The position numbers and the translations under genes were made by a program. Shown piece after piece: positions 60,433-64,000 of a DNA stretch of 64,000 nt. The DNA is taken from contig JAIXYZ010000005.1 in the NCBI GenBank assembly GCA_027489955.1, positions 57,081-121,080 of the forward strand. The letters run 5' to 3'. Source of the stretch: Hyphomicrobiales bacterium (lineage in GTDB: Bacteria; Pseudomonadota; Alphaproteobacteria; Rhizobiales; Beijerinckiaceae). The number at the start of each line of letters is the position of its first letter. Within the stretch, counting starts at the first letter, position 1. The notes beneath the pieces were generated by a model that was given only the letters and a program-made list of their open reading frames with translations, was not told the DNA's origin and did not search any database.

Positions 60433-61752
60433 ATGAGCATCGCCGATCTGCGCCCCTGGTCCGAAATGATCGCCCTGGGCGCCATTCTGGCGGTCTTCTG
60501 GCTTCTGTCCCTGCGCCGGCGCCACGTGTTCCGGTTCGATCGGGTCTATGCGGTTGACCCTGAGGACATGTGGGCCGTCAGCCTGCCGCGACGCGGCGGG
60601 CCGATCTGGCTGCCGCATATCGAGGGGATCGATTTCGACGAGGGGTCGGACATCGACGGCACGTATCGCTTCCGCAGCGGGCTCGCCATGCACGTGGCCA
60701 ACCGCCCCGACGAGGCCACGGGCGAACTGGCGCAGGTGCTGCGGCTGTTCCGCCAGGATGGGGGCCTGGTGGAGGTGTGGACCTCCTACTGCCGGATCGA
60801 GCCCCATCCGCGGGGAACCCGCCTGCGGCTCGTGGCCGATATCGATCTCGTCGGGCGCACCGAATGGCAGCATCGGATCGCCCGCATCCAGCGTCCGCTG
60901 ACCCGCTGGCTGTACGATGCCAACCTCAGGACCATGCTGACGGCGAGCGGCGCCTTCGCCCGCTATGCCGAGCGCCACGGGCGGCGGCCCGCCGAGCCGG
61001 TCAGCCTCCTGGGGATGCGCCTGTCCTGGCCTGCCTTGGCGCTGGCGATCGTCGCGCTCGGCTGGTGGGCCTGGCAGGACGGCCTGTGGTTCGCCATCGT
61101 CCTGGCCGCCGGACTGGTCCTCCACGAGGCCGGCCACGTCGCCGTCATGCGCGCGCTGGGCGATCGCACCAGCGCGTTCTACTTCGTGCCCTTCCTGGGC
61201 GGCGTCGCGACCGGCCGCCCTGCGGGCAACGACGCGTCGCACACGCTCATGGTGTTCGGAGGCCCCGTGGCGGGCGCCCTGTCGGCGCTCGCCACGTGGT
61301 GGCTGGGAGAGTGGCTGGGCAGCACCTTCCTGGTGGGCGCCGCGATGATGTTCGCTTTCCTCAACCTCTTCAATCTCGCGCCGATCCCGATGCTGGACGG
61401 CGGCCAGATCACGATGGCTGTCTTGCGCCCCTTCGTGTCCGACGGCGTCCGGTACTGGATCGAGGTGGCGCTCCTGGCCATCGCCGCGGCCATGTCGGCC
61501 TATATCGGCATCTACATCCTCGCCCTCATCTTCGGCGCGTTCGCCGCGGCCCGCTTCGCTGCCGCCCGGTCCCCGCGCCGCCTTGCGGGCGCCGGCACTC
61601 CCCTGACGAAAATCCAGGCGCTGGCGGCGCTGGCCGGGCTGGCGGTGCTGGCCGCGCTCCTCGTTGCGTTGATGGACGCCATCGGCCAGACCGTGCCTTT
61701 CTCCGACGCCCTGGATGCCATCAACTGGGGCCCGGAAAGCTATCGGGACTGA
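60433..61752 (+). CDS. M50 site-2-type membrane protease with N-terminal soluble domain
   Basis: 439 residues. One membrane helix (about 10-28), then a soluble domain of about 150 residues (VYAVDPEDMWAVSLPR ... RTEWQHRIARIQRPLTRW) that resembles SRPBCC/START-like lipid-binding folds by secondary structure, and then the M50 core: VLHEAGHVAVMRALG with HEAGH, and NLAPIPMLDGGQITMAVLRP with the metal Asp. Six more helices follow. An N-terminal SRPBCC-like domain fused to M50 is not a standard S2P architecture. The substrate is unknown. The ATG at 60433 has no strong ribosome site. Confidence 0.82.
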   Translation: MSIADLRPWSEMIALGAILAVFWLLSLRRRHVFRFDRVYAVDPEDMWAVSLPRRGGPIWLPHIEGIDFDEGSDIDGTYRFRSGLAMHVANRPDEATGELAQVLRLFRQDGGLVEVWTSYCRIEPHPRGTRLRLVADIDLVGRTEWQHRIARIQRPLTRWLYDANLRTMLTASGAFARYAERHGRRPAEPVSLLGMRLSWPALALAIVALGWWAWQDGLWFAIVLAAGLVLHEAGHVAVMRALGDRTSAFYFVPFLGGVATGRPAGNDASHTLMVFGGPVAGALSALATWWLGEWLGSTFLVGAAMMFAFLNLFNLAPIPMLDGGQITMAVLRPFVSDGVRYWIEVALLAIAAAMSAYIGIYILALIFGAFAAARFAAARSPRRLAGAGTPLTKIQALAALAGLAVLAALLVALMDAIGQTVPFSDALDAINWGPESYRD

Positions 61753-61767
61753 AGGCTGCCGGCCGCC

Positions 61768-62271
61768 ATGCACGACGATCCGCTCATCCTGACCCTGACC
61801 CTCGACGAGGAGGCGGCGGCTTTCTTCGAGGCGCGCCGGCGGGCCTATTTTCCGCCCGAGCGCAACAAGGTGCCCGCCCATCTCACGCTGTTCCACCAGC
61901 TGCCGGGCGCGGAGATCGACCGGGTGGAGGACGTGCTGGCGGACCTGGCGGCCATCACGCCGCCGCTGGCCCTGACCGTTTCGGGCCTGCGCTTCATGGG
62001 CGCGGGCGTCGCCTACGAGATCGAGGCGCCGGACCTTCTCGCCCTGCGCCGGGCCATCGCCGCCGAATTCGCCGGCGCGCTGTCCGGACAGGACGGCCAG
62101 CCCTTCAAGCCCCACGTCACGATCCAGAACAAGGTGGCGCCCCGGAAGGCGAAGGAGCTCCACGAGACATTGAGCGCCTTCTTCTCGCCCTTCGCCGCCA
62201 CGGGGACCGGCCTCGACCTCTGGCACTATCGCGGCGGGCCATGGGCCCATCGGGCCCATTTCCCGTTCTGA
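61768..62271 (+). CDS. 2H phosphoesterase / 2'-5' RNA ligase-like protein
   Basis: 167 residues with two HxT catalytic motifs, HLTLFH (about 38-43) and HVTIQN (about 112-117), the hallmark of the 2H superfamily (LigT/ThpR and AKAP7-like). The spacing fits the COG1514 type. Members act on 2',3'-cyclic phosphates or 2'-5' bonds in RNA; the substrate here is not determined. It begins 15 bp after the M50 gene in the same direction. Confidence 0.88.
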   Translation: MHDDPLILTLTLDEEAAAFFEARRRAYFPPERNKVPAHLTLFHQLPGAEIDRVEDVLADLAAITPPLALTVSGLRFMGAGVAYEIEAPDLLALRRAIAAEFAGALSGQDGQPFKPHVTIQNKVAPRKAKELHETLSAFFSPFAATGTGLDLWHYRGGPWAHRAHFPF

Positions 62272-62278
62272 TCCCCGC

Positions 62279-63214
62279 TCACGCCAGGTCGATCTCCCAG
62301 AACTCGCTCGTCAGCGGCACGCCGATCTCGTCGTAGGGCTCGCTGGAAACCAGCCGGAAGCCCCCGGAGAGATAGATGGCCCGTGCGGCGGTGAGGCAGC
62401 TCTGCGTCCACAGGGTCATGCGCCGGTAGCCGCAGGCGCGCGCGAAGGCCACGGCCTCGCGCACCAGCCGGCGGCCGAGGCCCGTCCCGCGCGCCGCCGG
62501 GTCGAGGATGAGAAGGCGCAGCTTGGCGACGTCGGCGGCCTGCGCGACGACGAAGACGCTGCCGAGCCGCACGCCATCGCGCTCGGCGATCCAGCAGCGC
62601 TCGCGAGAGGGATCGAAGTCGCGGATGAAGGCGGCGACGATCTCCGCCACCATCGCCTCGAACCGTTCGCCCCAGCCATATTCCCGCGCGTAGATCTCCG
62701 CATGCCGCATCACCACCCAGCCCATGTCGCCGGGCCGGTGCGCGCGCAGCGTGACGGCGCCTGCAGGCGTGCCGCTCATCAGCCGCTCCACCTCGGCCAC
62801 AGCGCCGGTCAGCCGCGCGCGGTCGTCGTCGCCGAGATGGCCGATGGCCGCCTCGATCTCCCGGCTCGAGCGGGTATCCATCAGGGCGTAGAGATCGCGG
62901 CCCTTTCCGGTGAGGACGAGCAGGCGCTCGCGCCGGTCGGCCAGGCTGGTGCGCCGCTCCACCAGACCCGCCCGGACCAGACGGGAGATGAGCCGGCTGA
63001 GATAGCCCGCATCGACACCGAGGACGGCGCCGATATCCCGGGCGGTGACGCCGTCTCCTTGCGCGATCTCGTAGATCGTCCGGCTCTCGGTGAGCGTCAG
63101 GTCGACTCCGAGATAGCTCCGCCCGACGGCGCCGATCCGGGCCGTGTAGAACCGGCTGAAGCGGCGTATGGCGGCGATGGCGGGATCGGCCGGCGTGGCG
63201 ATAGGTCGTTCCAT
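62279..63214 (-). CDS. MarR-GNAT fusion protein
   Basis: 311 residues. N-terminal half (about 1-145) is a MarR winged helix (IAQGDGVTARDIGAVLGVDA, GYLSRLISRLVRAGLVERR, SLADRRERLLVLTGKG). The C-terminal half (about 150-300) is a GNAT acetyltransferase with the acetyl-CoA loop LDPAARGTGLGRRLVREAVA and CGYRRMTLWTQSCLTAARAIY. The fusion is widespread in proteobacteria and actinobacteria; target DNA and acetyl acceptor are unknown. It converges on the 2H gene with 7 bases between stops. Confidence 0.93.
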   Translation of the reverse strand: MERPIATPADPAIAAIRRFSRFYTARIGAVGRSYLGVDLTLTESRTIYEIAQGDGVTARDIGAVLGVDAGYLSRLISRLVRAGLVERRTSLADRRERLLVLTGKGRDLYALMDTRSSREIEAAIGHLGDDDRARLTGAVAEVERLMSGTPAGAVTLRAHRPGDMGWVVMRHAEIYAREYGWGERFEAMVAEIVAAFIRDFDPSRERCWIAERDGVRLGSVFVVAQAADVAKLRLLILDPAARGTGLGRRLVREAVAFARACGYRRMTLWTQSCLTAARAIYLSGGFRLVSSEPYDEIGVPLTSEFWEIDLA

Positions 63215-63261
63215 TTGCGCAACGGTAGACCCGATTGCTTGCCTGAGGCAACCAATCCGGC

Positions 63262-63295
63262 ACCAACAGAAAGGGCGGCCGCGAGGGCCGCCCTT
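63262..63295 (-). terminator. Terminator of groEL
   Basis: AAGGGCGGCC (63271-63280), loop GCGAG, GGCCGCCCTT (63286-63295): a ten-base perfect stem. Read on the minus strand it is followed by TTTCTGTTGG, so it is the likely end of the groEL transcript. It lies just past the duplicated tail described below. Confidence 0.85.
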
Positions 63296-63309
63296 CCTTG
63301 TTTTCTCTC

Positions 63310-63418
63310 GGGCGAATGGACTTCCTCAGAAGTCCATGCCGCCATCCAGGTCGGGCCTGCCCGACCTGGACACCGTTTCGTCTTGGGCGAATGGACTTCC
63401 TCAGAAGTCCATGCCGCC
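63310..63418 (-). repeat. Duplicated groEL 3' tail with hairpins
   Basis: A 34-base sequence occurs identically at 63310-63343 and 63385-63418. Each copy contains ATGGACTTC and GAAGTCCAT around CTCA, a nine-base hairpin. The copy at 63385-63418 holds the genuine groEL end (MDF plus stop); the other repeats the same GGMDF-stop coding with no gene. Between them, TCCAGGTCGGGC (63345-63356) and GCCCGACCTGGA (63359-63370) form a perfect 12-bp palindrome. Confidence 0.85.
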
Positions 63419-64000
63419 CATGCCGCCGCCGCCCGGCATGGCCGGCGCAGCGTCCTTCTTCGGAAGCTCGGCGATCATGGCCTCGGTGGTGATCAGCAGG
63501 CCCGCGATCGAGGCGGCGTCCTGGATGGCCGTGCGCACGACCTTGGTCGGGTCGATGATGCCGGCCTTGAACAGGTCGCCGTAGGAGCCGGTCTGGGCGT
63601 CGTAGCCGAAGGCATAGTCCTTGGCCTCGACGAGCTTGCCGACCACGATCGAACCTTCGTCACCGGCATTGTCGATGATCTGCTTGGCCGGCGCGATGAG
63701 CGCGCGGCGAACGATCTCGAGACCGGTCTTCTGGTCGGAATTCGTGGTCTGCACCGAGTCGATCGCCTTGATCGCGCGCAGCAGGGCGACGCCGCCGCCC
63801 GGCAGGATGCCCTCTTCCACCGCAGCGCGGGTGGCGTTCAGCGCATCGTCCACGCGGTCCTTCTTCTCCTTCACCTCGACCTCGGTCGCGCCGCCGACGC
63901 GGATCACCGCGACGCCGCCCGCGAGCTTGGCCAGACGCTCCTGCAGCTTCTCGCGGTCGTAGTCCGAGGAGGTCTCCTCGATCTGCGCCTTGATCTGCGA
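63401..64000 (-). CDS. groL: Chaperonin GroEL, C-terminal part (cut by window edge)
   Basis: 199 residues visible; the gene continues beyond position 64000. From the edge the frame reads [20 protein letters not shown] and [20 protein letters not shown], the GroEL intermediate/equatorial domain, then [45 protein letters not shown] and the classical Gly/Met tail [10 protein letters not shown]. Folds proteins in the cytoplasm with GroES. The stop codon sits in a hairpin loop. groES would be expected beyond the edge. Confidence 0.98.
   Translation of the reverse strand, partial: SQIKAQIEETSSDYDREKLQERLAKLAGGVAVIRVGGATEVEVKEKKDRVDDALNATRAAVEEGILPGGGVALLRAIKAIDSVQTTNSDQKTGLEIVRRALIAPAKQIIDNAGDEGSIVVGKLVEAKDYAFGYDAQTGSYGDLFKAGIIDPTKVVRTAIQDAASIAGLLITTEAMIAELPKKDAAPAMPGGGGMGGMDF

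Noticed and set aside
63310..63418. CRISPR-like repeats
   Set aside because: Only two copies of a 34-base unit, and they are explained by duplication of the groEL end.

Overview
The window is gene-dense, very GC-rich chromosomal DNA. The gene order rimP-nusA-ylxR-infB-rbfA-truB ... rpsO-pnp, the gshB/rsmI/yraN/LpoA-like neighbourhood and several palindromic extragenic repeats of rhizobial style point to an alphaproteobacterium, most likely of the order Hyphomicrobiales (Rhizobiales). I cannot place it to genus by reading alone. Almost every gap between genes is short and no gene-free stretch exceeds about 300 bases. I found no tRNA, rRNA, CRISPR array, transposase or integrase.

Layout. 0.2-5.7 kb: yraN-rsmI, a divergent LpoA-like lipoprotein, gshB and a chemoreceptor. 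5.7-13.0 kb: the transcription/translation operon rimP, nusA, ylxR, infB, rbfA, truB, with a hairpin-rich leader before rimP and a palindromic repeat between infB and rbfA. 13.0-20.1 kb: an accessory island between truB and rpsO. It holds a tandem pair of unknown paralogues plus the vestige of a third copy, a His-rich nuclease-like protein translationally coupled to a DUF2019 (HEAT-like) partner, a MarR/GST/DUF1428 detoxification-like set, and a small Cys-rich protein followed by two paralogues, one of them frameshifted. Much of this looks like polymorphic-toxin/immunity material. 20.1-22.8 kb: rpsO and pnp with a strong terminator.

22.8-31 kb: a glutarate/lysine degradation cluster (glutaryl-CoA dehydrogenase, LysE-type exporter, TraX-like membrane protein, succinyl-CoA:glutarate CoA-transferase-like gene), a VapBC-type toxin-antitoxin pair, a ThDP enzyme and transaldolase. 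31-36.5 kb: a LysR regulator divergent from a valine/isobutyrate degradation cluster (mmsA, GST, acyl-CoA dehydrogenase, mmsB). 36.7-42.4 kb: YqaA-like membrane protein, glycerol kinase, a SelD-family-like flavoprotein, an O-antigen-ligase-like membrane protein and an M20 amidohydrolase. 42.4-48.2 kb, all on the minus strand: lemA, an M48 metalloprotease and a trehalose operon otsB-GH15-otsA. 48.4-53 kb: a small membrane protein, a HAD hydrolase, a degenerate EAL protein and a membrane TPR regulator-like protein. 53-60 kb: an omega-amino acid aminotransferase, a YqhA-like protein, DUF1579, and a TetR-HlyD-ABC-permease efflux operon behind a perfect palindromic operator. 60-64 kb: the endopeptidase mepA, an unusual M50 protease with an N-terminal soluble domain, a 2H phosphoesterase, a MarR-GNAT fusion, and the 3' end of groEL cut by the window edge.

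Several regulators sit beside perfect palindromes that are likely operators: MarR at 16507, VapB at 28246, an unknown factor before transaldolase at 31067, and TetR at 55661. The long open frames opposite infB, pnp and the ots operon are high-GC shadows.
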